Positions 24,923-34,233 of a DNA stretch of 64,000 nt are shown here, in pieces. The stretch is from Vibrio qingdaonensis (lineage in GTDB: Bacteria > Pseudomonadota > Gammaproteobacteria > Enterobacterales > Vibrionaceae), in the NCBI RefSeq assembly GCF_026191675.1, contig NZ_JAKRRY010000004.1, positions 62,001 through 126,000 of the forward strand. Direction: 5' to 3'. The notes under the pieces are model-generated. The model searched no databases. It saw nothing but the letters and a program-made list of their open reading frames with translations, and had not been told where the DNA came from. The position numbers were made by a program, and so were the translations under genes. Within the stretch, counting starts at the first letter, position 1. Every line of letters begins with the position of its first letter.

Positions 24923-27565
24923 ATGCACTATTCACTGAGATTTTCTGGAAATGATTATTTAACGAGCTCGCTGGACAAGCTCGCTAGTGGGTCGCTCGAC
25001 ACGGATATAACGTTACAGTGTTGGTTTAAGACAACGGACTCTGGCACTTTAATTAGCCATCAAGCGTCTGGTTTGTTACTGAGCATACAAAGTAATGGCT
25101 CGCTACGATTTATTATCGGTGGTGAATCGTCGATTAAAGGAGTGTTATCGGCAGAATCAGGTTTCAATGATGGCCGTTGGTATCATATTAGCGCGGTCAA
25201 GCACATTGAAGGATTAACGATTCTAATTAACGGTCAAACGATCGCAGTGATCCCGATCGATGACATAGAGACAAGATATTCTGATGTGTCAGATTCGGTG
25301 AGTCCTTTTTATGTTGGCGCATGGCATCACGAGAACACTGTAGCGGATCATTTTAGCGGTGATATTGGTGCCATTAATATTTATCTGGCGGCGTTAAGCG
25401 CTGAGAAAGTGATGGAGTGCATTTGTCACCCTCAAATGTTCGATGACTCCAATCGAGTGTTGAGCTTGAATTTTGACCGCCAAGCGGAGTGTTTAAACCC
25501 TGTTGCGCTGTATTTTGTTGGGCGGGCTATTGGCCGTGCATTACCAATAGGGTTGATTTCGGTCGTGATACGCAATGACTCTCAGTCGGAATTGCTTAAA
25601 GTGGCCAAAGAAGACGCCGCTTCATATTTTCCCGAGGTCCTCAAAGCAGGGGAGTATCATCGAGTTTATATTCCTCACGTTTCGGAGATAGCTCTACAGG
25701 CTGTGTATCACGATGAATTGAGTAATGTCAATCGCATAACAATTGATTTAGAAGCCAGTCAGTTTGATCCTCGGGTTTCACTTAATAGTTTCGCTAATGA
25801 AGACAGTCGTCTTGTCACTCAGAAAAGTATCAAATTAAATGTACACAACCTGTATGTTGCTGAGGTTTACATTGGTGACAACCCAGTGGTAGTACAAGGG
25901 CTTAATTTCACTAGCTTCATGCGAGAAATGGCGTTGTGCGTACCGAGAGATCAAGTGACGACACTAAGCGAGGATTCACGTTATCAATATAATGAAAAGG
26001 CACAAGTATTTAATCGAAAATTTCAATTTAAGCCACTTGCGATTGTAGAGTGTATAACCGAGCAAGATGTTGCTAATACGTTCAAGTGCGCGACACGTAA
26101 TAATTTGCCAATACGAGTACGTTCCGGTGGGCATGACCATGAAGGAGAGTGTTCGGCTAATGACACTATAGTCATTGATTTAAGTCAGTTAACACTGGCG
26201 TCAGTAACCGCGACACAGATTACTAATGAGTATGAAACCGACCAAATAAAGTTTGAAGGCAATGAGCAAGGTATTAAGCGAGTGAGAGTCACGCCAGGTG
26301 TGCGCTTTGAAACATTGACGACGGTGCTTGCACAAAACCAAGTGATGATTCCTCATGGAACATGCGCGACTGTTGCAATTGGTGGGTTCATCATGGGAGG
26401 AGGCTGGGGACCGTGGACTCGAAAGCATGGTATGTGTTGTGAGTCATTGGTTCGCGCTAGGATTCTTTTGGGAGATGGAACAATACATGAGTTAACCATT
26501 AACCCAAATGAGAAAGACCTCTTATGGGCCTTGAAAGGAGGGGGAGGGTTGAGTTACGGCATCATTACTGAACTCGTCATTGACACCTTTGATTTACCCA
26601 AGCTTATCCAAAAGTTTGAACTGTCATGGAACCCCTATCAACTTGGCTCTCTGTCTTTGCCTATTCATGCTATGCCAACCCTTGATGTGTTAAGGCAATG
26701 GGAAGCGGTTATCAAGGATAAAAGTAACGTTGAATTGATCGGGACCAACCTTAAAGTTTCCGCGAAACATAGTGAGATTGAGGAGTTTGACTATCAAACG
26801 GTTACTCACAAATGTGTCATGTACGGGTACTTTGATGGCAACGAAACGAAGCTTAGAGAGTTTGTTAATGATAAGTTTGGCGCTGAACCGTTACTGACGA
26901 TTACGGGGGTTGGTGGCAGCGATGTTCCCAATATGGATTATGGTCTGAATTTAGCCAGTAGTTGGGATCGTGAATCGCTCTATAATATCCGTCAGCTGTT
27001 GAGCCACAAGAATGCTGCGCCAATTCCGCCGGATCTGGATGACCCCGCGCCCCATAAAATCACTTCTCGTCTTGTCGACGCTAATGGGTTGGCCTGTGAT
27101 TCATCGGTTGAAAATGGCTATGAAGCCTTGTTGAAAAGCTTGACCTCGTCGTTGCTTGGGCCTGCCAATGTCAAACTGGGGCTATTTAGTTACGTCACAT
27201 TAGGCGCAATTACGGGTGAATTCTATCAAAATAAAGATGTGGTAAACACATTACACAGTGCCTTCCCATACAAAGATCGTTTGTACACGATCCAATATCA
27301 AACGTGGTGGAATGAAAAAGTATTGGACGTCGCTAAAGAGCAGGATAATAAAGTGTATCTCCACCTAAATAGAGCGCTAGATTGGATGGATGACGCTCGT
27401 GATTGCCGAATCAATGGCACAGGGGGAGCCTTTATTAGTTTTAAAGATAGCTCGATTCCAACGAAAACCTACTTTTCTACGAGCTATATCGACTTGATGA
27501 AAGTTAAACAACATTATTCGATTGATCCGCTCAATCACTTTAGAACACGTAAAACTATTTTATAG
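24923..27565 (+). CDS. LamG-like domain fused to a BBE-type FAD-linked oxidase
   Basis: Residues 1-170 form a LamG/concanavalin-like domain (DITLQCWFKTTDSGTLISHQ; GRWYHISAVK; YVGAWHHEN; FSGDIGAINIY), which usually binds carbohydrate. From about residue 370 an FAD-binding (PCMH/VAO) domain begins. RSGGH near 400 supplies the His, and HGTCATVAIGG near 478 the Cys, that in berberine-bridge-type enzymes hold FAD by two covalent bonds. The C-terminus (SYIDLMKVKQHYSIDP, LNHF) is the BBE segment. Such enzymes oxidise sugars or alcohols and pass electrons to oxygen or an acceptor. No signal peptide is visible, so location is uncertain. The neighbouring exported haem proteins would be natural electron acceptors only if this protein also leaves the cytosol. 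Confidence 0.85.
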   Translation: MHYSLRFSGNDYLTSSLDKLASGSLDTDITLQCWFKTTDSGTLISHQASGLLLSIQSNGSLRFIIGGESSIKGVLSAESGFNDGRWYHISAVKHIEGLTILINGQTIAVIPIDDIETRYSDVSDSVSPFYVGAWHHENTVADHFSGDIGAINIYLAALSAEKVMECICHPQMFDDSNRVLSLNFDRQAECLNPVALYFVGRAIGRALPIGLISVVIRNDSQSELLKVAKEDAASYFPEVLKAGEYHRVYIPHVSEIALQAVYHDELSNVNRITIDLEASQFDPRVSLNSFANEDSRLVTQKSIKLNVHNLYVAEVYIGDNPVVVQGLNFTSFMREMALCVPRDQVTTLSEDSRYQYNEKAQVFNRKFQFKPLAIVECITEQDVANTFKCATRNNLPIRVRSGGHDHEGECSANDTIVIDLSQLTLASVTATQITNEYETDQIKFEGNEQGIKRVRVTPGVRFETLTTVLAQNQVMIPHGTCATVAIGGFIMGGGWGPWTRKHGMCCESLVRARILLGDGTIHELTINPNEKDLLWALKGGGGLSYGIITELVIDTFDLPKLIQKFELSWNPYQLGSLSLPIHAMPTLDVLRQWEAVIKDKSNVELIGTNLKVSAKHSEIEEFDYQTVTHKCVMYGYFDGNETKLREFVNDKFGAEPLLTITGVGGSDVPNMDYGLNLASSWDRESLYNIRQLLSHKNAAPIPPDLDDPAPHKITSRLVDANGLACDSSVENGYEALLKSLTSSLLGPANVKLGLFSYVTLGAITGEFYQNKDVVNTLHSAFPYKDRLYTIQYQTWWNEKVLDVAKEQDNKVYLHLNRALDWMDDARDCRINGTGGAFISFKDSSIPTKTYFSTSYIDLMKVKQHYSIDPLNHFRTRKTIL

Positions 27566-27575
27566 TTACAGGGAG

Positions 27576-27593
27576 TGTAATAGTGGTGTAATG
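27576..27593 (+). promoter_or_regulatory. GTAATA direct repeat, copy 4 (11-base spacing, one mismatch)
   Basis: GTAATA at 27577-27582 and GTAATG at 27588-27593, 168 bases upstream of the Ntn-hydrolase gene and directly after the flavoenzyme stop. TTATAC about 20 bases downstream could be a -10. The spacing equals copy 1. Confidence 0.5.
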
Positions 27594-27760
27594 GTGTTGT
27601 GAGTTTTGTTATTTATACTAGTAAGTAATATGCTGAACAAAATGTATTTTTGTTTGTATTTATAATCATCTTGATTTGTAAGTTATTATATTCGTAGCTT
27701 TACTTATGATGAATTAATTGTAGCGTTAGAGTGTGCCATTATTAATGGTAAGGGGTAGGT

Positions 27761-29005
27761 ATGTGTACAAATTTTTATATTAGAACCAAAAAGAACGAGA
27801 TGGTCATTGGTCGAACACTAGAGTTTGCTCTGGATGTAGACTCAGACATATTCTTTCGAAAACCAGGTTATCGTTATAGCCAAGATATTCGTAAGATCCT
27901 GAATCAGATTCAAACCGAACTTCAACTTTCAGATAAGCAGTTAGAAAATTTCCAAATCAATGCTGAAACGCCGGACGCTGAACAGCTTTATAGTTGGGAA
28001 GGAAAGTATGGTTTTGTGGCCATGGGTAGTTTGGGACAAAGTTTCGCAACAAATGGCTTAAATACACAAGGGCTAACAACAGGCACAATGACGTTGGCAC
28101 AAAGTGAATATCAGCCTTTTGTGGCAGACAAAAACTCGAAGACACTACTTTATCCATGTTTAACAAATTGGATTTTATCAAATTGTTCTACGTGTCAGGA
28201 TGTTATCGACGCTCTTGATGTAAGGCGTGAAGACATTTGTTTATCCAAAGAAAGTACTCTGTCGACAGTGATGGCTGATAATGGAGAGGATAAGTTGAGA
28301 GTTTCTAACCCGTTTACAGGCGCATTACCACCAGGGTTTCATTTTCATATGCCGATTCAAGACAAACTTGGCCACAGTATTGTTCTGGAGTACACACATG
28401 GGCGCTTAACGATTACAGATTTAATGCCCATTGGTGTGTTGACCAATGATCCTGTGATTGGCTGGCAACAAGAAAACGTTATCAATAATTATATGAATAT
28501 TACGCCAATTAATATACAAAGCTTAAACCCGAATGCGTTTTGGCTGAATAACAACTTTGCATGTGAAACGGTGGCACAAGGCTCTGGGTTTACTGGACTA
28601 CCGGGCAGTTCAGCGCCTGTAGACCGCTTTGTTCGTGCATCCATGATGACAAATTTTGCTTTTCAAACTGATGACACGGTAGAAGCAACCAACTTGGCGT
28701 TTCACATACTAAATACCGTCGATATTCCTGATGGAACAAGTCGTGAGCATATCAATAGTGAATCGGGTAATGGTGCGGATCGCACCCTTTGGGCGACAGT
28801 CTCTGATCTTACTCATCAAATCTATTCTATTCGTATGTATGGCTCTCCTCAGGTGTTTAAAATTGACTTGAAGAAACTGGATTTAGAAGCGCTTAACGAC
28901 GTTCGATATCGCTTACCTGTACGTGAACATCAATCTATTGATGTAACAAACAATATTATGAGTCAGGTTACAATATCAAAAGAGCCTCAACCAGAAAGCG
29001 TATAA
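27761..29005 (+). CDS. choloylglycine hydrolase / penicillin V acylase-type Ntn hydrolase
   Basis: The start MCTNFYIRTKKN exposes Cys2 after removal of the initiator Met, the nucleophile of the linear-amide C-N hydrolase (cholylglycine hydrolase) family. VIGRTLEF, with the conserved Arg, follows. Further family features are SWEGKYGFVAMGS and LVYTNDP-like VLTNDPVIGWQ. At 414 residues it is a little longer than the usual 330-360. No signal peptide is seen and none is possible if Cys2 is the nucleophile. Gram-negative members act on bile salts, penicillin V or acyl-homoserine lactones; which applies here cannot be told. The GTAATA pair upstream links it to the kinase-FHA cluster. Confidence 0.83.
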   Translation: MCTNFYIRTKKNEMVIGRTLEFALDVDSDIFFRKPGYRYSQDIRKILNQIQTELQLSDKQLENFQINAETPDAEQLYSWEGKYGFVAMGSLGQSFATNGLNTQGLTTGTMTLAQSEYQPFVADKNSKTLLYPCLTNWILSNCSTCQDVIDALDVRREDICLSKESTLSTVMADNGEDKLRVSNPFTGALPPGFHFHMPIQDKLGHSIVLEYTHGRLTITDLMPIGVLTNDPVIGWQQENVINNYMNITPINIQSLNPNAFWLNNNFACETVAQGSGFTGLPGSSAPVDRFVRASMMTNFAFQTDDTVEATNLAFHILNTVDIPDGTSREHINSESGNGADRTLWATVSDLTHQIYSIRMYGSPQVFKIDLKKLDLEALNDVRYRLPVREHQSIDVTNNIMSQVTISKEPQPESV

Positions 29006-29112
29006 TAACAATGTTTAGGCTACCTTGATGTGCGAGTATCGTTCTAAACTTAGCAGTGTAATATTCATCAAATCGTTCTATGCTGTGTGACTAATATAAG
29101 TTATTAATAGCT

Positions 29113-29175
29113 AGTTTGAATTTTGTTCTAGTGAGTTTGAATTTTGTTCTAGTGAGTTTGAACGGTGTTCTCATA
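29113..29175. repeat. three 21-base tandem repeats upstream of the PL8 gene
   Basis: Units 29113-29133 and 29134-29154 are identical. The third, 29155-29175, keeps AGTTTGAA and GTTCT but has diverged between and after them. They lie in the 291-base gap between the Ntn hydrolase and the lyase. Nothing else in the gap looks like a gene. The same GTAATATTCA decamer occurs twice in it (near 29057 and 29269). Confidence 0.75.
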
Positions 29176-29296
29176 AATTAGTCGTTGACAGTAAAATTAC
29201 TTTAAGAGAATTTTAAAGTAACGAATGAAACATAAAATCCCTGCGTTAAGCTGACGACTGTCTGCTTTGTAATATTCACAGTACTGTAGGGATATA

Positions 29297-32200
29297 ATGA
29301 AAATTAAAGTAGTAAGTGCGATTGCCCTGTTGTTAATTGCAACGGGGCATTGTCGTGCGTGGGAAGGCAATCCATTTCTAATTGATATCGATAATGGGGT
29401 TTCTTCGCAAGAGAATGAAAATACCTTTGCACCAATGGGTGCACTGACCTCGAATTATTTTGATATAAACCTAGATGCTTCACCCGGAAGTCGGGTGGTT
29501 GGTAAGATCAATTTTGAAGGTAATCGTCGACCGAATAATGTATCAAGTGATTTGCATTATCGCATTGCCGAAAGCTCTGGTGAAGGCCCGTCGCTATTTA
29601 CGATTGAAAATGTTCGCGATAGTAAAGGTCGTTTGTTTGGTCAATTAGTCTATCAATCGGCCACGCCATTGGAGGTAGGTGCGTATCCGTTGCAAGTCGT
29701 TTTAATGGAAGCCAACCAAGCGAAAAGACGTTACGACATAACGGTAAATGTCGGCGCCGAAACACAATGGCAAGGTTTTTATCAGCGAGCGTTTGAGTTT
29801 ATGCAGTCGTCCAAGCGACTTCAGGCTGTGTTTGATTTCGAGGATAGTGAAGTTGCAGATTATATAGCTGAATTGAACGATAATAATGGCGCCTTTACAG
29901 GATTTGAGTTTTACCACGCCAGTAGCGAAGGCGAACGGTTAGATATTGGCGCTCGTCAACTTGCCAAAGAGTTAACGTTAGCCGCTCATCAAATTCGAGC
30001 ATTAGCCGCCGCGTTAGGTGATAGTGATACTTATGGACCTAATGGAATACCAGAAGAGCGAGCAAATCTACAACATGCTTTGTATTTAGCGGTTATTCGT
30101 TATGTTGAACACTTCCCTGTGCGCGATTTTGCCAATACGTTAACATTGATGCACAACATGGTGACGCATCAATGGCGATTTACCGATCCAATGAGTTCAA
30201 CCGGATTGATGATGGTTGTTGATATGGAAAAAGACATTGCTTCGGGCGATAGCTTGGCCATAAAAGCAAAAGAGCGTTTTCATGAATTATTGCAGATCGC
30301 ATTTGATTTACCGTATAAGCAAAGGCGGCCAAAGTTCAATCGATACTACTTACCTAATGATCTCGCACACAGTCCCGGTTCCTGGGCCGATGCCAATCGC
30401 CATCACCGAATGCGGACATGGGTGATGATGGCTGCACTATGGCATGACTATAATCGTCCTCTTACCTACCAACGATGGTGGTATCGTGATTATCCGCCAT
30501 TTGCTAAGCAAAATACTACTTTGCTTCCGGGGTGGGAACCAAAAGGTAGCTTATCGGACCTAAATACTTGGTTGGAAACGAATGCTCGTTATGCTTATAA
30601 GTATGGGCAGGCAGGGATGCTTCCTGATGGTACCATTTCGCATCACACAGGCTCTCGCCAAGACATGGCGTTTTTTGCTTATGGTTTTGAATGGATGACC
30701 GACACGCCTTTTTCTGCAATGAAAACGCTTGCCGATACACCATGGAAAGTCAGCTCACAGCCATACAATGATTCTAGCTATTTCCTAACTGACGTCTACC
30801 CAGCTCTACTCTATAAGGGTGGGTTGGACTTTCAAGTAAGTGGTCGCAGCCATGCTTCTCCCATTACGGAAGTATTTGGTAGTACAAAAATGCAAAAAGG
30901 TATTGCGTCAATACTAGAAGCTAAGAGCCATGATACTGAAATAAAAAATGAAACCGATTTAGTGACTCTGGGTGATCAGTTGTTAAACCAAACACATGAA
31001 AAATCGGCAAGTGTGGCATTTTGGAATAGTGACTTTTTGGTACATCGTCGTGGTGAGCAGGGTAGCCCCGCGTATTACATGTCTTTTAAAATGAATTCAT
31101 CTAGGACACTCGGTGCAGAAAGTTTTGATCCAGACACCGGCTATCACAATGGCAGTGGGATATTGCAAATTAAAGTCAATGGTCAAGAGTATTCAAATGT
31201 GATGGACAGTTGGGATTGGCACGCGCTACCAGGGCTAACAGAGGAGCTTCGAGTTGACGAATTACCGATGAAAAGTGACTTAAAGCTGTTTAATCCAAAT
31301 CACTATTCTGGCGTGGCGTCGGATGGTGATATCGGTGTTGCTGGTTTTAAATACGCAAGTGAGGCACCTTATAATTCAGCATCAGCGAATAAATCGGTCT
31401 TTTTTATTGGCGATGCTGCCTATGCGACTGGAAGCCAAGTTTCCCGAGTAAAAAACGAAGAATCCGATGAGCCCATTATTACGACCATTGATCAAGTGGA
31501 ATGGAAGAGCGATGTGACTTATCAAATAGAGGGTGAAGAGCTTGAGACAGTCGAGGTTGGGAGTTATGTCGATCAAGTCCTGCCTGTGCGAGGCACTGCA
31601 TGGTTCCATCAAGGGGACGTCGGTTATGTCGTGATGGTAAGCTCAGCGGTACAAACCAATGTGATGTTACGAGGAGGGGATGCCGTCAATTCAACGCTTC
31701 GTGGTGATGTTCCTGTTATCCACCTTGCGATTCATCATGGCGTTGAGCCGCAAGCTAATGAAGAGCGTTCACATTATCGCTATGTGGCCATTCCTAATGT
31801 AACGGCAGATCAAATGCCTAGTATTGTCACAAGGTTAACGCGCTCATCTACTTTGATAGCAGATGAATCAATACACGGTATGTATCAACATGATGGGGCG
31901 AATGAGAGTATCGCTATGAGTTTCTTTACGGCGGGTGAAAAGACAATCTCTGTACCTCAAGGGAATCCTTTGACTGTTTCGGTCGATAAGCCGGCATTGG
32001 TGATCATGAATAGAGCACAAAGCACGTGGAAAGTGACGGTTCAGGATCCTTTACATCATGTTGATAAAGAAGCGATGGAAGAACGAGGAAAGCGATTTAA
32101 GTTTTGCGTGAGAAAAGGAAAAAATGAAATCGTTGTGAGTGTAAACCGAGCGCTCCAAAGTGGGCAGTATGACTACCCAAGACAAGGCCGCGTGAATACT

Positions 32201-32353
32201 AATACACCGAGCCAAATAGCAACGGTTAGCAGTGATGATGTCAATAGTACGATAGTGTTTGAGCTTCCCGACACAACGGACTCTAAAGACTATGCTGGTA
32301 AAGAGGAACTCTATGTTGGGATGCCAGCGACCATAACCGTACGAGAACGGTAA
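29297..32353 (+). CDS. exported polysaccharide lyase family 8 (chondroitin/hyaluronan-type)
   Basis: Cleaves uronic-acid-containing glycosaminoglycans by beta-elimination. A signal peptide (VVSAIALLLIATGHCRA) is followed by an N-terminal beta domain, an alpha/alpha toroid (about residues 160-510) and beta-sandwich domains, 1018 residues as in chondroitinase ABC-like members. The active-site block MLPDGTISHHTGSRQDM near residue 440 supplies the His. HNGSGILQIKVNGQEY and WDWHALPG near 615-645 are PL8 signatures in the beta domain. The gene stands alone, with AGGGAT before the ATG and a terminator after it. Together with the sulfatase and its maturase it suggests use of sulfated glycosaminoglycans. 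Exact substrate specificity cannot be read. Confidence 0.88.
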   Translation: MKIKVVSAIALLLIATGHCRAWEGNPFLIDIDNGVSSQENENTFAPMGALTSNYFDINLDASPGSRVVGKINFEGNRRPNNVSSDLHYRIAESSGEGPSLFTIENVRDSKGRLFGQLVYQSATPLEVGAYPLQVVLMEANQAKRRYDITVNVGAETQWQGFYQRAFEFMQSSKRLQAVFDFEDSEVADYIAELNDNNGAFTGFEFYHASSEGERLDIGARQLAKELTLAAHQIRALAAALGDSDTYGPNGIPEERANLQHALYLAVIRYVEHFPVRDFANTLTLMHNMVTHQWRFTDPMSSTGLMMVVDMEKDIASGDSLAIKAKERFHELLQIAFDLPYKQRRPKFNRYYLPNDLAHSPGSWADANRHHRMRTWVMMAALWHDYNRPLTYQRWWYRDYPPFAKQNTTLLPGWEPKGSLSDLNTWLETNARYAYKYGQAGMLPDGTISHHTGSRQDMAFFAYGFEWMTDTPFSAMKTLADTPWKVSSQPYNDSSYFLTDVYPALLYKGGLDFQVSGRSHASPITEVFGSTKMQKGIASILEAKSHDTEIKNETDLVTLGDQLLNQTHEKSASVAFWNSDFLVHRRGEQGSPAYYMSFKMNSSRTLGAESFDPDTGYHNGSGILQIKVNGQEYSNVMDSWDWHALPGLTEELRVDELPMKSDLKLFNPNHYSGVASDGDIGVAGFKYASEAPYNSASANKSVFFIGDAAYATGSQVSRVKNEESDEPIITTIDQVEWKSDVTYQIEGEELETVEVGSYVDQVLPVRGTAWFHQGDVGYVVMVSSAVQTNVMLRGGDAVNSTLRGDVPVIHLAIHHGVEPQANEERSHYRYVAIPNVTADQMPSIVTRLTRSSTLIADESIHGMYQHDGANESIAMSFFTAGEKTISVPQGNPLTVSVDKPALVIMNRAQSTWKVTVQDPLHHVDKEAMEERGKRFKFCVRKGKNEIVVSVNRALQSGQYDYPRQGRVNTNTPSQIATVSSDDVNSTIVFELPDTTDSKDYAGKEELYVGMPATITVRER

Positions 32354-32394
32354 GCGCACCGATACTCAAAAAAAATCAGCGGATAAATGAAGGC

Positions 32395-32425
32395 AAAGCA
32401 CCGACAGAAGGTCGGTGCTTTTTTT
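32395..32425. terminator. bidirectional terminator between PL8 and AcoR genes
   Basis: AAAGCACCGAC and GTCGGTGCTTT form a strong stem with a five-base loop and a T-run. An A-rich flank lets it serve the convergent regulator gene as well. Confidence 0.9.
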
Positions 32426-32430
32426 GAGCA

Positions 32431-34206
32431 TTAGAGAATGCCGAGTTGCTTTAGTTTTCGGTAGATTGTATTACGGCTGATACCCAAGACCCGCGACGTT
32501 TTACTGATATTGCCTTGGTTCGCGTTGTAGGTGTGCAGTAAGGTGTCGTCGACGGTAGTTTTTAAATCGGCATGAGTGGTACCAACCGATAAATGAAGGC
32601 TTGTCGCATCGGATGGCTTTTCTGAAGTCAAACGTGCGGCTAATTGTGTCGGGAGGTGATCAAGTGTAAGAACGGCTTCATCACCAGATAGCAAAGTGGA
32701 GACCTTTAGAACATTGTCTAATTCACGAATGTTACCCGGCCAAGAGTAATGACAAAGTAAGGCCATGAGCTGTGGACAAAGGGTTTGTTTTACGGTCACA
32801 TATTTCTGGTGAATATGAGAAATTAGCGCCAGTTTATCGTGCCTGTCCCTTAGGTTCGGGATCCTAAAGGTAAGACCCGTAATTCGGTAATAGAGATCCT
32901 CTCGAAATTGGCCATCGGCGATCAATTGTTCAAGATCTTTATGTGTGGCAGCAATGATTTGGCAATCAACGTTAAAGTGTTGGTTGGAACCAACAGGCAC
33001 CACCGTTTTATCTTGTAATACTTGCAATAAACGACATTGTGCCTCAAGAGGCATGTCGGCAATTTCGTCTAGGAATAATATGCCTTTGTCAGCTTGGCGA
33101 ATTTTACCTTGATAACCTTTGTTGTTGGCTCCAGTGAATGCGCCAGGTGCGTAGCCAAACAGTTCAGACTCAATCAGATCTTTAGGTAACGCCCCACAAT
33201 TGACGGAAACAAGCGGTGACGATTTGCGTTTACTTTGCTTGTGAAGCGCTTTAACAAACTCTCCTTTACCAACGCCAGTTTCCCCCAAAATAAGGAGGCT
33301 AATGTCGTTATTAATAATTCGATTGGCTTGTTGCCACGCATCTTCAATAGATTGCTCGCCAAAATGTAAATCACTGGAGGCCGTGTACGATTGAGAGCGG
33401 GGAAGGCTTGGTGTTAGGTGCTGTTTTTGAAACACTAAAGGTGATGGGGAAAGTGAACCATCCAATAACGCATCTATTGATTTACCTAATATAGGAGTCT
33501 GGTCTAATAGTTGTGTGGCGACTTGGTTATGGGCCAATATTTCACCAGATTCATTCGCAATAACAATCCCTTGCCAACCACTGCGTAATAGAGATTTGTC
33601 GCAAGCAAGGTCGATTCTGATCGAGCCATCTGGAATGGTGTCAAGAAGGTGGTTTTCGACTTGTTGCACCATACTTTGTACTAATACTTGAATGGTAGTG
33701 TCGTGCTGTTGCTGTTCACTGGTAATATCTAAAATGCCGATCAGTTGTCCAAGGTGGTCGAATAAAGGGCTGGCAGAACAACTGATGAAGCGATGTTGGT
33801 GAATAAAGTGCTGCTCGCCGATAATTGTCACGGGTTTTGCTTCAATTAATGCGGTGCCAATGGCGTTAGTCCCTTTGACTTGTTCTTGCCAGCAGGCCCC
33901 TGAACTTAACGCAATAGACGTTAGCTTTTCCTTAAACCGTTCCTGTCCCCAGCTTGCCAGTATCACCCCTTCTTGGTCTGTTAAAATAAGACGGCTGTCC
34001 GTTCGAGCAAACATCTGGCTAAACAAAGGTAATGCGTAGCGCTCCACGATGTTAATCAGTGCAGAGGACTGGTGACGTCGCTGTTTCAGTACGGAAGGTG
34101 CTAAGTGAATATCATCAGGGCGCTTTCTTTGTTTGAGTCCGGCTTCACTACTGCGGTGCCATGAGCTTGAGAGCCAATCTGAAGTATGAACATGTTGTAG
34201 CCGCAT
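32431..34206 (-). CDS. AcoR-type sigma-54-dependent transcriptional activator
   Basis: An N-terminal GAF sensor region (NAIGTALIEAKPVTIIGEQH; FISCSASPLFDHLGQLIGIL) and a PAS-like segment lead to the AAA+ domain. Its Walker A is GETGVGKG, it has the sigma-54 contact loop GAFTGA, and Walker B is ILFLDEI. A Fis-type helix-turn-helix ends the protein (GNISKTSRVLGISRNTIYRK). At 591 residues it is near the family norm. It is divergent from an aldehyde dehydrogenase gene that has a -24/-12 promoter and an upstream dyad. AcoR-type activators usually control acetoin, alcohol or aldehyde catabolism, so the dehydrogenase is the expected target. Confidence 0.92.
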   Translation of the reverse strand: MRLQHVHTSDWLSSSWHRSSEAGLKQRKRPDDIHLAPSVLKQRRHQSSALINIVERYALPLFSQMFARTDSRLILTDQEGVILASWGQERFKEKLTSIALSSGACWQEQVKGTNAIGTALIEAKPVTIIGEQHFIHQHRFISCSASPLFDHLGQLIGILDITSEQQQHDTTIQVLVQSMVQQVENHLLDTIPDGSIRIDLACDKSLLRSGWQGIVIANESGEILAHNQVATQLLDQTPILGKSIDALLDGSLSPSPLVFQKQHLTPSLPRSQSYTASSDLHFGEQSIEDAWQQANRIINNDISLLILGETGVGKGEFVKALHKQSKRKSSPLVSVNCGALPKDLIESELFGYAPGAFTGANNKGYQGKIRQADKGILFLDEIADMPLEAQCRLLQVLQDKTVVPVGSNQHFNVDCQIIAATHKDLEQLIADGQFREDLYYRITGLTFRIPNLRDRHDKLALISHIHQKYVTVKQTLCPQLMALLCHYSWPGNIRELDNVLKVSTLLSGDEAVLTLDHLPTQLAARLTSEKPSDATSLHLSVGTTHADLKTTVDDTLLHTYNANQGNISKTSRVLGISRNTIYRKLKQLGIL

Positions 34207-34233
34207 GAATGTTCCATCCTGTGACAGTTAGGG

